NCBI RefSeq assembly: GCF_014648135.1
Contig: NZ_BMQN01000002.1
Span: forward strand, 434,001 to 498,000
DNA from: Deinococcus sedimenti
GTDB taxonomy: Bacteria; Deinococcota; Deinococci; Deinococcales; Deinococcaceae
Length of the DNA stretch: 64,000 nt
Direction: 5' to 3'
Shown: positions 39,242-54,658 of the stretch, in pieces
Layout: each line of letters begins with the position of its first letter
Position numbering within the stretch: position 1 is the first letter of the stretch
Notes under the pieces: model-generated
What the model saw: the letters and a program-made list of their open reading frames with translations, nothing else
Database searches by the model: none
What the model was told of the DNA's origin: nothing
Translations under genes and position numbers: made by a program

Positions 39242-40096
39242 ATGTCCACCGAAGCGCCCACCGCTGCCCTGACCCTGCGCCCCGCCACGGAGTTCACCCT
39301 GCTGACCCTGTCCACCCTGATGGCCGGGGCGTTCGAGGGCTACGTCGTGACCATCCCCGACGACCCCGCCGGATTCGCCGCGCGGGTGCGGGCCGAGCAG
39401 ATCGACCTGAACGCCTCCTTGATTGTCTGCGTGGACGGCGAGCCGGTCGGGCTGGGCCTGATCGCCCGGCGCGGCGAGGACGCCCGGCTGGCCGGAATGG
39501 GCGTCCGCAGGGGCTGGCGCGGGCAGGGCGTGGCCCGCACGCTGCTGGACCGCCTGCTGGATGACGCCCGCGCACGCGGCGAGGCCCGCATGCACCTGGA
39601 GGTCATCGAGGGCAACGACCCCGCCATTGCCCTGTACGAGACCGCCGGGTTCGAGCGTCGGGGTCGACTGGCCGGGTACGAACGACCGGCGGGTGGGACG
39701 CAGCCCGCGCAAACCAACCCTCTGATCGAGGTGCCGCTGAAGGCAGCCGCGCGGACCCTGGCGCAGCACGCCGACGACGACCTGCCCTGGCAGCTGCACC
39801 CCGCCACCCTGACCGCCCTGACCCCACCCAACCGCGCCCTGACGCTGGGTGACGCGACCGCCTGGGTCCTCGAACAGCCCGGGGTGCTGGTGCTGCGCGC
39901 GATGCTCGTCCCGCCCGCCGCGCGCCGTCAGGGCCAGGGGCGCGCCCTGCTGGAGGCCCTGACCCGGGCGTTCCCGGATCACCGGATGATCGTCCCCGCC
40001 ATCGTGCAGGAGCGTCAGGTCGACGGCTTCCTGACCGCCTGCGACTTCAGGCAGACGACCCTGTCGCAGCTGGAGATGACCTGCCCGCTGAAGTGA
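39242..40096 (+). CDS. Tandem GNAT-fold acetyltransferase
   Basis: 284 residues with two GNAT domains. The first (about 10-165) is well preserved: LAGMGVRRGWRGQGVARTLLDRLL with the acetyl-CoA loop RxxGxG/A, then EVIEGNDPAIALYETAGFERRGRL. The second (about 185-284) keeps a pared-down version, LRAMLVPPAARRQGQGRALLEALTRAF, with no strong substrate-binding part and a short end. So probably only the N-terminal domain is fully competent, or both work on a two-part substrate. The substrate cannot be predicted. CACAAT lies 9 bases before the ATG. It is a single-gene unit between two other plus-strand genes. Confidence 0.87.
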   Translation: MSTEAPTAALTLRPATEFTLLTLSTLMAGAFEGYVVTIPDDPAGFAARVRAEQIDLNASLIVCVDGEPVGLGLIARRGEDARLAGMGVRRGWRGQGVARTLLDRLLDDARARGEARMHLEVIEGNDPAIALYETAGFERRGRLAGYERPAGGTQPAQTNPLIEVPLKAAARTLAQHADDDLPWQLHPATLTALTPPNRALTLGDATAWVLEQPGVLVLRAMLVPPAARRQGQGRALLEALTRAFPDHRMIVPAIVQERQVDGFLTACDFRQTTLSQLEMTCPLK

Positions 40097-40160
40097 ATCC
40101 TGTGACCGGGCGGATGCGCTCTTCCTCCCCCTCGACCCTGAAGGAAACGACAGAAATGAT

Positions 40161-40176
40161 GGTGGGCGCGCCCACC
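40161..40176. other. Perfect 16-base palindrome
   Basis: GGTGGGCGCGCCCACC in the 112-base gap after the GNAT gene. It could be the top of a hairpin or a protein binding site. High GC makes chance palindromes of this size possible. Confidence 0.4.
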
Positions 40177-40208
40177 CTGCCGTGCAGGTGGGTCGGGCAG
40201 CATCGGGT

Positions 40209-40921
<713 letters not shown>

Positions 40922-40925
<4 letters not shown>

Positions 40926-41887
40926 AGCGCACCCTGCTAGCCCTGGCCGCCCTGTTGCTGGGCGCGGCAGAGGCCGCCACCCTCCCGTCCCGCGCGGTCC
41001 TGAGCGGCGAGTGCTGCCCCGGCGTGGTCTGGACACCCGACTCGCGGGCGCTGCTGTTCCTGGATGGCCCCCCGGCGCGCGGCTCGACCGGTATCTACAG
41101 CGTCCCGGCGGACGGGGGAGAGGTCACGCGGCGCTTCTCCAGCGTGGCGTTCTTCTCGCCGTCCCTGCGCTGGGCGGTGCGACCCGGCGCGGGCGAGGCG
41201 ACCACTCTGGAACGCCTGACCGACGGGCGGCGCTTCACGCTGCCCACGTACGGGGCGGACGTCGTCTGGACGCGCGCCGAGACGCGGCTGGCGTACGCGC
41301 GCAGCAGCACGAGCGGCAACTTCGACCGGCGCGTCACGCGGGTGTTCGTCGCGGACATGTTCGGCGCGCCCCGGCTGGTGGCGACCCTCTCGGGCGGCAG
41401 CATCCACGGCTGGGTGAACGACTCGACACTGCTGCTGAGCGGCAAGCCAAGTGCCGGGGCGCGGGATCGCGAACTGTTCACCCTGGACACCCGCACGGGC
41501 GCGCGGCGGGTGCTGCGGCAGGCGCTGGGCTTCCGCTCGGTCAGCCTCAGCCCCGACGGTCGGCAGGTCGCGTACACCGTCGCCTTCGACAGCGCCGCCC
41601 GCAACGGCCTGTGGCTCCAGGCGACCGCCGGGGGCAGCCCACGCGAACTGAGCGTGTTCGGGTCCTACCGCTGGCGCGACGCGAACCGCCTGCTCCTGAT
41701 TCCCCTGGGCACCGGGGGCGGCGCGCATGAGCTGCGTCAGTACAGCGTGCCCGCCAATGCGTGGTCGACGCTGGGCGACCTGGGCGGTCAGGTGCGGCTG
41801 GCGGACTGGTCGGTCAGTCCCGACGGGCGGCGCCTGAGCTTTCTGAGTGCGAGGGATGGGAACGTGCGCGTGCTGACGTTGCCGTAA
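40922..41887 (+). CDS. Secreted TolB-like beta-propeller protein
   Basis: 321 residues from the GTG at 40922. A signal peptide (RTLLALAALLLGAAEAA) is followed by repeated blades of the PD40/WD40 type: VVWTPDSRALLFL, VVWTRAETRLAYARS, VSLSPDGRQVAYTV and WSVSPDGRRLSFLSARDG, each with the SPDG-type turn. TolB-like propellers bind other envelope proteins or peptidoglycan. An ECCPGVVW start of the mature part may form a disulfide. Coupled translation with the M23 peptidase suggests a shared role in cell wall turnover, which is inference. Confidence 0.85.
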
Positions 41888-41933
41888 TGAAGGATGAGGC
41901 TGCGGGTCATAGCAGAATCGCGGGCTGACCTGC

Positions 41934-41984
41934 TACACTGTCTCGTTTCCGAAGCGCAGGGGTGACCTTACGCACGCAACGTAA
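41934..41984 (+). promoter_or_regulatory. uvrA promoter with RDRM-like palindrome
   Basis: An extended -10 (TGCTACACT, with TACACT at 41934-41939) is followed at 41968-41984 by TTACGCACGCAACGTAA, a 17-base palindrome of the form TTACG-N7-CGTAA. It lies in the leader, between the promoter and the start codon at 42037, where a repressor would block transcription. uvrA is a reported member of the radiation/desiccation response regulon in Deinococcus, which supports the reading as an RDRM. Confidence 0.75.
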
Positions 41985-42036
41985 ATATTCGGCGGCCCGC
42001 TGCATGCACGCCCGGCCGCGCACGAGGAGCCAGACC

Positions 42037-45143
<3,107 letters not shown>

Positions 45144-45147
<4 letters not shown>

Positions 45148-45773
45148 CCTCGCCCGACTCTGCCCCCACCCCACAGGCCGCTCCGGCCACTCCCGCGCCT
45201 GCCCGCACCCGCCGGGCGCGCCGCCCGCGCCTGCCGGAGTTCGAACCGCCGCGTATCACGCCGGGCCGAGCGCTGGCGCACCTGCTGGGCGGCCTGATCA
45301 CCCTGGCGGTCCTGGCGTACTTCCAGTGGACGCCCGGCGAGTGGCCGGTGCGCCTCCTGACCTGGGTGGCGCTGACGATCATCGCGGACGAATTCGACGG
45401 CTGGTACGGCTACGTCGCGCTGCTGCTGGGCGGCCTGGGGTACTTCAGTCCCGTCACGCCGCCCGAACAGTGGACGGTCATCCTGCCGCTCGTGGGCGGC
45501 GCTCTGGCGGGGGTGCTGCTCATCAAGCACTCCGGCGGGCTGTTCGTGCTGCCCTTCGCCGCGGCGCTGTACGCCGCCGTGATCATCGGTATGGGGCAGT
45601 TCGCCACCAAACTCGACGGCAGCCTCACCCTGCCCGCCAACGAGGAGTTCCAGCGGACCGCGCTGGTCGGCCTGATCGTCGGGCTGACCGTGAGTGCCAT
45701 CCGGCGCATCGTCAGCCTGATCCTGCGCGCCCGCGCCCGCAGAGAACAGCGAGGAGCCATGCCAGCCGCCTAG
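45144..45773 (+). CDS. Membrane protein of unknown function
   Basis: 209 residues. A basic Pro/Ala-rich start (PRTRRARRPRLPEFEPPR) precedes about five hydrophobic helices (LAHLLGGLITLAVLAYFQW, LTWVALTIIADEF, VALLLGGLGYF, VILPLVGGALAGVLLI, LFVLPFAAALYAAVIIG) and a last helix with Arg-rich end (IRRIVSLILRARARREQR). I do not recognise a family. The ATGA overlap with uvrA places it in the same transcript, so it may be induced with uvrA; it could also be a chance follower. Confidence 0.8.
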
Positions 45774-45877
45774 TTCGCCCCGGCACTCCCGCCGCCCCGC
45801 GCCACCCGGCCGGGGCGGCGTTCGCTGGTCCGCCCTGAGGCACCCGGCCCAGGTGGCCCGCGTTACACTGCCCCCAG

Positions 45878-46546
45878 ATGACCGCCAACAGCAACCCCAA
45901 CCGCATGTTCCTGGTGATCGGCACCCTGATCGCCGCCGTTCTCATCGGCCTAGCCGTGTTCGCCGTGCAGGGCAAACCCGCCGCCGGAACCGCCGAATTC
46001 GACCTGCAGGGCGTCCCCTTCGCCGGGCAGGACAGCGCACCCGTGAATGTCGTCGTGGTCGAGGACTTCAAGTGCCCCGTCTGCAAGAGCTTCGAGGAGA
46101 CGGTCGCGCCCGAACTGAAAACCAAGTACGTCGACACCGGCAAGGTCAAGATGTACTCCCTGCTGTGGCCCTTCCTGGCCGAGGCCCGCAGCCTGCCGAC
46201 CGATGACAGCAAACTCGCCGCGCAGGCGTCCCTGTGCGTGGCGGACCAGGGCGGAAACGACCCCTTCAACGCCTTCAAGGCCATCCTGTTCCGCGCGCAG
46301 GGAGACGAGAACACCGTGTGGGCCACCAAGACCCGCCTGAAGGAACTGGCCGGCAACCTGGAGGATCTCGATCAGAGCAAATACGCTGAGTGCCTCGACT
46401 CGGACGCCACCGCCGCCCGCGTGGACGCCATGGAAGCGCAGGCCGTCAAGGCCCGCGTGACCGGCACGCCCACCGTGTTCGTGAACGGTCAGAAAGTCAA
46501 CGCCACCGTGGCGGACATCAGCGCCGCCATCGACGCCGCGAACTGA
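45878..46546 (+). CDS. DsbA-family thiol:disulfide interchange protein
   Basis: 222 residues. An N-terminal membrane anchor (RMFLVIGTLIAAVLIGLAVFAVQG) puts the thioredoxin domain outside the cytoplasm. The active site is CPVC in VVEDFKCPVCKSFEETV (about residues 66-69), with the helical insert of DsbA-like folds and the cis-Pro loop GTPTVFVNGQKV. Two more Cys (LCVADQGG, AECLDSD) could form a structural disulfide. It introduces disulfides into exported proteins; the DsbB-like gene directly after it would reoxidise it. The start is leaderless (TACACT at 45864-45869, 8 bases before ATG). Confidence 0.92.
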   Translation: MTANSNPNRMFLVIGTLIAAVLIGLAVFAVQGKPAAGTAEFDLQGVPFAGQDSAPVNVVVVEDFKCPVCKSFEETVAPELKTKYVDTGKVKMYSLLWPFLAEARSLPTDDSKLAAQASLCVADQGGNDPFNAFKAILFRAQGDENTVWATKTRLKELAGNLEDLDQSKYAECLDSDATAARVDAMEAQAVKARVTGTPTVFVNGQKVNATVADISAAIDAAN

Positions 46547-46549
46547 GCC

Positions 46550-46981
46550 GTGACGCGCGACAACCGCCTCTACGCCGCGTGGGTCGTGTCCCTGATCGCC
46601 ACGCTGGGCAGCCTGTACTTCAGCGAGATCCGGCACTTCAACCCCTGCATCCTATGCTGGTTCCAGCGCATCTGCATGTACCCGCTGGCCGTCATCCTGG
46701 GCGTCGCCGCCCTGACCGGCGACCTGCGCGTCCGCCGTTACGCCCTGCCCCTGGCCGGAATCGGCGTGCTGATCGCGCTGTACCAGAACCTCGAAACGTG
46801 GGGCGTCGTCCCGGCGCCCGCCGCGTGCACCGCCGACCCCAGCGCCTCCTGCGGCACCCCCTGGCCCGTCTGGGGCCTGAACTCCCCGCTGAACACCGTC
46901 CTCACCATCCCGGTCCTGAGCATGATCGCCTTCACGCTCATCATCGCTCTGCTGGGCTGGCGCCGCACCCGCGCCAGCTGA
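46550..46981 (+). CDS. DsbB/BdbC-type disulfide oxidoreductase
   Basis: 143 residues from the GTG at 46550, three bases after the DsbA stop. It has four membrane helices and the DsbB motif [22 protein letters not shown] with the redox CxxC in the first loop, plus a second Cys pair in the periplasmic loop ([14 protein letters not shown]). It passes electrons from the DsbA-like partner to quinone. The short four-helix form matches BdbC. The adjacent genes form a complete oxidising pair, cotranscribed and next to uvrA. Confidence 0.93.
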   Translation: MTRDNRLYAAWVVSLIATLGSLYFSEIRHFNPCILCWFQRICMYPLAVILGVAALTGDLRVRRYALPLAGIGVLIALYQNLETWGVVPAPAACTADPSASCGTPWPVWGLNSPLNTVLTIPVLSMIAFTLIIALLGWRRTRAS

Positions 46982-47044
46982 GGCAGGCGTCCGGGCAGTG
47001 GACCATGGGGCGCAGAGAGGTTCACTGCGCCCGGCGCGTCCGGT

Positions 47045-47794
47045 TTATACGGGGCGGCCCGCCATCATGAACGACGCGGTCATCCCACCGTCCACCGGGA
47101 TGATCGCGCCAGTCATGAACGCCGATTCCTCACCTGCCAGGAAATACACGACCTGCGCCACCTCGCGCGGCGTACCGAGGCGGCGCAGCGCGTGCAGATC
47201 CTCGTAGTCCCGGCGGGTCTGCTCCGGGTCGTCACTCTCCGCGATGCTCTGCAGCACCGCCTCGGTACTGATCGCGCCGGGCGCCACGGCATTCGCCCGC
47301 AGGCCGTGCGGCGCGAGATCCAGCGCCATCGCGCGGGTCAGGTTCACGAGGCCGCCCTTGCTGGCGTTGTACGCCGCGTTGCCCTGCTCGGCGAACAGGC
47401 CCTGCACGCTGGCCACGTTCACCACGGCCGATCCGCGCGGCAGCAGGTCCACGAGGGCCCGCGTGAGCAGCAGCGGGGCGGTGAGGTTCACGTTCAGGGT
47501 CCGTGCCCAGCCCCGCTCGCTGACGTCCAGCACGCCCCCGTGCGCGCCCTGGAACGCCGCGTTGTTCACGAGGACCTGCACGCCCCCCATCTCGCGCGCG
47601 GCCCGCACGATCCGCTCGCGCCCGGCGGCGGTACTCACGTCCGCCTTCACGCGCCGCTGTCCCCGCAGGTTGGGGGGCAGGCTCAGGTCCGCGCTCAGGA
47701 CCCGCCATCCCCGTTCCGCGAACAGTTCCGCGGTCGCCCGTCCGATCCCGCGCGCCGCGCCCGTCACCACCACCCCACCCGAGACGTCCGTCAT
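47045..47794 (-). CDS. Short-chain dehydrogenase/reductase
   Basis: 249 residues. Classical SDR motifs: cofactor loop [11 protein letters not shown] near residue 11, LVNNAA near 75, catalytic Ser in [10 protein letters not shown], and YNASKGG (Tyr-x3-Lys), then [12 protein letters not shown] and the C-terminal [10 protein letters not shown]. The lack of an acidic residue at the end of beta-2 (VLSADLSLP has Asp) favours NAD over NADP. The substrate cannot be told. GGAGG lies next to the ATG. A single gene convergent with dsbB. Confidence 0.92.
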   Translation of the reverse strand: MTDVSGGVVVTGAARGIGRATAELFAERGWRVLSADLSLPPNLRGQRRVKADVSTAAGRERIVRAAREMGGVQVLVNNAAFQGAHGGVLDVSERGWARTLNVNLTAPLLLTRALVDLLPRGSAVVNVASVQGLFAEQGNAAYNASKGGLVNLTRAMALDLAPHGLRANAVAPGAISTEAVLQSIAESDDPEQTRRDYEDLHALRRLGTPREVAQVVYFLAGEESAFMTGAIIPVDGGMTASFMMAGRPV

Positions 47795-47877
47795 GCCTCC
47801 AGTGTCACGGACGCCCGCCCTGGGGGCGCGGAGGCATAAGGCACGCTCAATGGGGGTGCGGGCAGTGGGAAAAGGGG

Positions 47878-47912
47878 AAGGCCCGCCGACTGTGTTGACA
47901 TCGGCGGGCCCT
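47878..47912 (-). terminator. Terminator of etfBA
   Basis: AAGGCCCGCCGA and TCGGCGGGCCCTT arms around an 11-base loop, about 55 bases after the etfA stop on the minus strand. Confidence 0.8.
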
Positions 47913-47965
47913 TCATACGCAGGTGGGCGGGGCGGAGGTCAGCAACCGACCCACACCCCATTCCC

Positions 47966-48913
47966 TTACTTGCGGCTGGCTTCGATCAGTGCGGGGACGA
48001 TCTCGTTGATGTCGCCCACGATGCCGTAGTCCGCGACCTTGAAGATGGGCGCTTCGGCGTCCTTGTTGATGGCGATGATGTTCTTGCTCTTGCCCATGCC
48101 GCTCAGGTGCTGCACGGCGCCGCTGACGCCCAGGGCGATATAGGCCTTGGGCTGTACGGTCTTGCCGGTCTGCCCGACCTGTTCGGCGTAGGGGCGCCAC
48201 CCGGCGTCCACGACGGCGCGCGTGGCGCCGACGCCCGCGCCGAGGTTGTCCGCGAGGGCCTCGACGTACCGGCTGAAGTTCTCGGGGCTGCCGACGCCGC
48301 GGCCGCCGGTGACGATCACGTCGGCTTCGGTCAGGGCGACACGGCTGCTCTTCTCGACGCTCTTGCCGGTCACCTCGACGCGGGGGGCGGGCAGGGAGAG
48401 TTCGACGTCGTACTGCTCACCAGCCGCGGCGGCTGGGGCGGCGGGCGCGAACGAGCCGGGTTTCACGGTCACGACGACCAGCCCGTCGGCCTCGACCGTC
48501 TCGGTCACGCGGGCGAGGTAGGTGTAGCGCTGCGCCTGGAGGGCCGCGCCGTTGCTGCTGAGTTTGGTGGCGTCCTCGAGGTACGCGGCGTCGAGCTTCA
48601 CGGCCACGCGGGGGGCGTACTCGCGGCCGGAGCGGCTCCCGCCGATGATCACGGTGTGCGCCTCGCCTTCCTGCGCGATCTGCGTGGTGGCGGCGGCCCA
48701 GACCTCGGCGTTGTAGGTGGCGAGCCCGGGCAGGTCGGCGACGAGCACCTGATCGGCGACGGCGGCGGACTCGGTGGCCACAGCGGCGACGTTCTGGCCC
48801 AGCACGAGCAGGGTGATGGGACCTTCGCGGCCCGATTCGCGGGCGGCGGTGACCATTTCCAGGGTGGCTTTCGCCAGTTTCCCGGCGGTGTGTTCAGCGA
48901 CGATCAGAATCAT
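47966..48913 (-). CDS. etfA: Electron transfer flavoprotein subunit alpha
   Basis: 315 residues. EtfA binds FAD and, with EtfB, moves electrons from acyl-CoA dehydrogenases and other flavoproteins to the quinone pool. The FAD-binding C-terminal half is clear: [84 protein letters not shown]. The N-terminal half has the ETF nucleotide-binding fold ([20 protein letters not shown]). The ATG overlaps the etfB stop (ATGA), so etfB-etfA form one operon with a shared terminator. Confidence 0.96.
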   Translation of the reverse strand: MILIVAEHTAGKLAKATLEMVTAARESGREGPITLLVLGQNVAAVATESAAVADQVLVADLPGLATYNAEVWAAATTQIAQEGEAHTVIIGGSRSGREYAPRVAVKLDAAYLEDATKLSSNGAALQAQRYTYLARVTETVEADGLVVVTVKPGSFAPAAPAAAAGEQYDVELSLPAPRVEVTGKSVEKSSRVALTEADVIVTGGRGVGSPENFSRYVEALADNLGAGVGATRAVVDAGWRPYAEQVGQTGKTVQPKAYIALGVSGAVQHLSGMGKSKNIIAINKDAEAPIFKVADYGIVGDINEIVPALIEASRK

Positions 48914-49671
48914 GCGATCACCTTGGCTTCGTTGCGAAGCAGGTCGAGAAGCTGCTGGGCGGCGGCCTGGGCGTCCTTGCCGTCGATCATCCTGTTCAGG
49001 CGGGCGCGGGTCTGGATCTCGGCGCCCACGGTGCGGACCTTGCTGGTCAGGCCGTAGGTGGCGGGGTCGTCCTTGCGGAGTTCCTTCTTCTTGGCCTTCA
49101 TGATGTTCGGCAGGGTGGGGTAGCGGGGTTCGTTGAGGCCCTGCTGGGTGGTGACCACGGCCGGGAGGGTCGCGCGGAAGCTCTCGTTGCCGTCGTCCAC
49201 GTCGTGGCGGCCGGTGAGGGTCTCACCGTCGAGTTTCAGTTCGTTCGTCCAGGTGAGCTGGGGCCAGCCGAGGCGTTCGGCGCTGGCGGCGCCGAGGGCC
49301 TGGGAGTCCCAGTCGGCTTCCTGGCCGCCCACGAGGATCAGGCCCGCGTTCTCGGCCTGCGCGACCTGCGCGACGACGCGGCTGAGGGTCACGGCGTCGA
49401 ACTTCTCGTCGGTCTCGACGTGGATGGCGCGGTCGACGCCCATGGCCAGGGCGGTGCGCAGGGCGTCCTCGTTGCGTTTGGGGCCGATGGCGAGCGCGAT
49501 GATCTGCTCGACATTGGCGCCGCTCTCGCGCAGGCGCAGGGCTTCTTCGACGCCGTACTCGTCCATGCCGTCGATGACGAGGGTGGCGCCGTCGAGGTCG
49601 ACCTGCTGGGCGTTGATCTTGACGCGCGCTTCGGCGTCGGGCACTTGGCGGACTAGGGTCAGGATGTTCAT
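48910..49671 (-). CDS. etfB: Electron transfer flavoprotein subunit beta
   Basis: 253 residues from the ATG at 49671 with CCGGAGG upstream. EtfB binds AMP and pairs with EtfA. Family signs: [18 protein letters not shown], the [18 protein letters not shown] segment, [55 protein letters not shown] and the ETF-beta signature [29 protein letters not shown]. The first gene of the two-gene operon. It is divergent from the outer-surface protein gene at 49929. Confidence 0.96.
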   Translation of the reverse strand: MNILTLVRQVPDAEARVKINAQQVDLDGATLVIDGMDEYGVEEALRLRESGANVEQIIALAIGPKRNEDALRTALAMGVDRAIHVETDEKFDAVTLSRVVAQVAQAENAGLILVGGQEADWDSQALGAASAERLGWPQLTWTNELKLDGETLTGRHDVDDGNESFRATLPAVVTTQQGLNEPRYPTLPNIMKAKKKELRKDDPATYGLTSKVRTVGAEIQTRARLNRMIDGKDAQAAAQQLLDLLRNEAKVIA

Positions 49672-49928
49672 GGGGCCTCCGGGGAGTGTGCACTCACGGC
49701 TGGTGCGATGCGGCGGGTGATGCCGGTCGCCCCAGCATGCCAAATTGGACTGAGTTCAAGTTTAGCAGAACGGGACGCGCGACTCGCAACCCACCCAGAC
49801 CGGCTACCGGTCCACCACCCCTCACGGATTCTCATCTTCGCCACGAGACCTTTATGTCGCCCCGGGTCTTAATCTTCAATCATCCAGAAAGGGGAGAACT
49901 CTCACATTCAGGACCGACGCTACCACTC

Positions 49929-50606
49929 ATGAAGAAGCTGCTGCCCCTGACCCTGCTGACCCTCGCCGCCACCACCGCCACTGCCGGCGCCCAGAGCCTG
50001 AACGGCCTCGAACTCGGCCTCACCGGCGGCTACGCCGGCGGCCTCAGTGGCGAACTGTTCGTGCACGCCCCCAACGTGGTGGGCCCGGTCGGCATCAAGG
50101 CCGGCGTCGCCTACACCCGCCCCAGCGACGCCATCAACGACAGCGCCCCCACCGGTCTGGGCGGCACGTTCGGCGACTACAAGAAGCCCACCAGCCAGGG
50201 CGGCCTCGGCTACTCCGAGAGCGGCTCGCAGACCGTGGTCTCACTGGACGGCACCTACAGCCTCGGCGAACTCAGCCCCGGCCTGGACGCCACGGCCTAC
50301 GCCGGCGGACGGTACGGGATGTTCCGCGCCAACTTCGGTGACTCCTCACAGAGCACCACCTACACCACCAATCCCTTCGGTCTGGGTGCCGGTGTCATGG
50401 TCAGCTACGCCCTGACCGGCGGCCTGAGCCTCGTCACGGATCTGGGCGTCGACACCTACTTCCGTTCCTCCATCACCACGAACGACAATAAGGGCACCGT
50501 CATCACGAGCTCGACCGGCAGCGGCGACTACAACGCCGTCAGCAACCAGTTCGTCCGCCCCGGCACCGTGTTCAAGGCGCGCATCGGCGTGAAGACCAGC
50601 TACTGA
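49929..50606 (+). CDS. Secreted beta-rich envelope protein (porin-like)
   Basis: 225 residues. A signal peptide ([19 protein letters not shown]) is followed by alternating strands rich in Gly, Thr, Tyr and Ser ([67 protein letters not shown]), ending in a terminal strand [12 protein letters not shown] with an aromatic last residue, as in outer-membrane beta-barrels. This fits a small barrel or surface protein of the diderm Deinococcus envelope. I cannot name the family. A possible upstream in-frame ATG (about 49854) is less likely because the signal sequence begins at MKKLLPL. Confidence 0.8.
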   Translation: MKKLLPLTLLTLAATTATAGAQSLNGLELGLTGGYAGGLSGELFVHAPNVVGPVGIKAGVAYTRPSDAINDSAPTGLGGTFGDYKKPTSQGGLGYSESGSQTVVSLDGTYSLGELSPGLDATAYAGGRYGMFRANFGDSSQSTTYTTNPFGLGAGVMVSYALTGGLSLVTDLGVDTYFRSSITTNDNKGTVITSSTGSGDYNAVSNQFVRPGTVFKARIGVKTSY

Positions 50607-51004
50607 TCCTCTGAGTCCTGAAGACCGGTCCCTTGCCCAGGGGCCGGTTTCTCTCTGGGTTCCAGATGCTGCCGCAGCACCTCGAACCCCGCCACGGCCC
50701 GCGGGAACCCCAGGTAGGGCACGCACAGCATCAGGGCGTCCCGGACCTCGGCCTCTGCGGCTCCGGCGTTCAGGGCCCCCCGGATGTGGGTGCGCAGTTC
50801 CGGCGGGCTGCCCAGCGACACCAGCAGCGCGCAGGCAATCAGCTCCTTCGTCTTCAGGTCAAGGGCAGGGCGGTCGTACACCGTGTCGTACGCGAAATCC
50901 CTGATGTAGCGGCCCAGATCGGGGTCCAGAGCGTCGAGCCGCCGCTGGATGCGGTCCTCCTGCGTGCCGAAGATCACAGTGCGGGCCTTCATGGACTCGT
51001 TCAT
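50600..51004 (-). CDS. Carboxymuconolactone decarboxylase-family (AhpD-like) protein
   Basis: 134 residues. The CMD fold is recognisable: [66 protein letters not shown], with the LDLKTKELI and GAxxxEVRDALM pattern. AhpD-like peroxidase partners use CxxC; here only a single Cys is in ELIACALLV and a second in MLCVP, so the CxxC redox site is absent and it is more likely a decarboxylase-like or unknown CMD protein. TACGCT lies 6 bases before the ATG (leaderless). Its last 7 bases overlap the envelope protein gene ending at 50606. Confidence 0.85.
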   Translation of the reverse strand: MNESMKARTVIFGTQEDRIQRRLDALDPDLGRYIRDFAYDTVYDRPALDLKTKELIACALLVSLGSPPELRTHIRGALNAGAAEAEVRDALMLCVPYLGFPRAVAGFEVLRQHLEPREKPAPGQGTGLQDSEDQ

Positions 51005-51255
51005 CCCTTCAGCGTAGCGGGGTGGTCAGACGAGGAAAGAAGACCGTCAGGGAGGGGCCGCTAGTGTGGGACGTGTGACCAGCCAGGCGGAGCAGATCGT
51101 AAGGTTTCCCCAGCCTTCCGTCCAGACGCGGCGCTACCCTACACTCAGGCTGTCACCACCTGTACCTTCCGGTCCCGTCCACTGCGACAGTCGTTTCTCC
51201 GTTGACTTCCGTTCCCCTCCCCGCGCCTAGACCGCGCTTTCCCTAGGGGGTTCCC

Positions 51256-53496
<2,241 letters not shown>

Positions 53497-53554
53497 GCCC
53501 ACCTGGAAGGGGCCCCGGCCAGCGCTGGGGCCCCCTCGTCGTTCACTGCCGGAT

Positions 53555-54235
53555 CTACTTCCGGCAGGTGAGGTCCACCCGGAAGGCGGGATCCGGGGTG
53601 TTCCACGGCAGGCCCGCCTTCACGTTCCCGGCGCGCAGGTACACGAGTTTCGTGGGGGCGCCGCTGCCGGGCACCTGGGCTTTCATGGTGTACGCCCCGG
53701 CCGGCATCACCGCGCGGTTGTGATCCCAGCCCTCGCGGTTCGGGGCGACGCTCTCGACGGTGGTGGTGGTGCCATCCGCAAAGGCCAGATTCACGTTCGT
53801 GAGGCCGAAGCCCGTGCCGGTTAGGTCGAGGCTCTGCCCGGTGGCATTGCGGACTTCAGCGGTGATCTCGAATCCGGGACGGCTGTTGTACGTGCTGGGC
53901 ACGGCCCGGACGTCCGTCACGCGGAAGCGCCACACGCCGTTGAACAGCGTCTCGCCCAGGCAGCCGCTCACGGCCGCCACCTGATTCTGCCCGCCCGCAC
54001 CCGCCGGGAGGTTCAGGTCCACCCGCCCGCCGGTCACGGTTACGTTCAGCCCGGCGGCCTTCAGCGCGGCTACCGGGACGTACGTGGTGCCGTTCACGCT
54101 GATGGCATTCGCGGCGGCCCGCCCGTTGATGAAGAAACGGACGCTGGTGGTCGCAGCCACCGCGACGCTCAGCAGCGCGGTGGCGGACAGGGACAGGACG
54201 GTCAGGGAACGGGCGGTGGGGGCACGCTGGGTCAT
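53555..54235 (-). CDS. Secreted stalk-domain (copper amine oxidase N-like) protein
   Basis: 226 residues from the ATG at 54235 with AAAGGAGAG upstream. A signal peptide (RSLTVLSLSATALLSVAVA) precedes a stalk-like domain, recognised by VRFFINGRAAANAISVNGTTYVPVAALKAAGLNVTVTGGRVDL. The C-terminal part (about 110-226) is an immunoglobulin-like beta sandwich (PGFEITAEVRNATGQSLDLTGTGFGLTNVNLAFADGTTT). Two Cys (SGCLGET and the last residues LTCRK) may form a disulfide. It is probably a surface or cell-wall-associated protein; the partner is unknown. Confidence 0.8.
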   Translation of the reverse strand: MTQRAPTARSLTVLSLSATALLSVAVAATTSVRFFINGRAAANAISVNGTTYVPVAALKAAGLNVTVTGGRVDLNLPAGAGGQNQVAAVSGCLGETLFNGVWRFRVTDVRAVPSTYNSRPGFEITAEVRNATGQSLDLTGTGFGLTNVNLAFADGTTTTVESVAPNREGWDHNRAVMPAGAYTMKAQVPGSGAPTKLVYLRAGNVKAGLPWNTPDPAFRVDLTCRK

Positions 54236-54376
54236 AGGGACTCTCCTTTCCCGCGTCTGGGCGGGCATGTGGGCAGTGTGCGCGGCGGGGCGTGATCGGG
54301 CCGTGATCACGCGGCGGGCGCCGCAATCCGGCCTCCGGGAACCATCCGCCCGCCGCGCGTCCGCTACGATGGCGGG

Positions 54377-54658
54377 ATGACGAAGAGCATCCTCGATTTC
54401 CAGGACGAACACGGCCGCATCACCGGGTGGCCCAGCGACCGCCGCCGCGCGCACCAGCTCGCCATCCTCGACTACCTGACCGGGCTGTTCGAACCCGGCG
54501 TGTCCTACGACCAGGGGCAGGCCGAGCAGATCCTCGCCGACCACAGCACCCTGGAAGACCCCAGTTTCCTGCTGACCGAACTCGTGGACGGCGATTACCT
54601 CGCCACGCAGGACGGGACCTACTGGCGGGCGGACGGCCGCCCCGGCGCGCGTGGCTAA
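54377..54658 (+). CDS. DUF2087 domain protein
   Basis: 93 residues. The DUF2087 pattern is present: [44 protein letters not shown], followed by [25 protein letters not shown]. This domain often appears in winged-helix regulators or in short stand-alone proteins of unknown function; a DNA-binding role is possible. It overlaps radA by 8 bases, so the two are cotranslated, which may link it to RadA, although no known partner supports that. The start is leaderless: TACGAT at 54365-54370, 6 bases before the ATG. Confidence 0.85.
   Translation: MTKSILDFQDEHGRITGWPSDRRRAHQLAILDYLTGLFEPGVSYDQGQAEQILADHSTLEDPSFLLTELVDGDYLATQDGTYWRADGRPGARG

Noticed and set aside
40161..40176. Perfect palindrome as terminator of the GNAT gene.
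   Set aside because: No loop-stem-T-tract form; short palindromes of G and C are expected by chance here.
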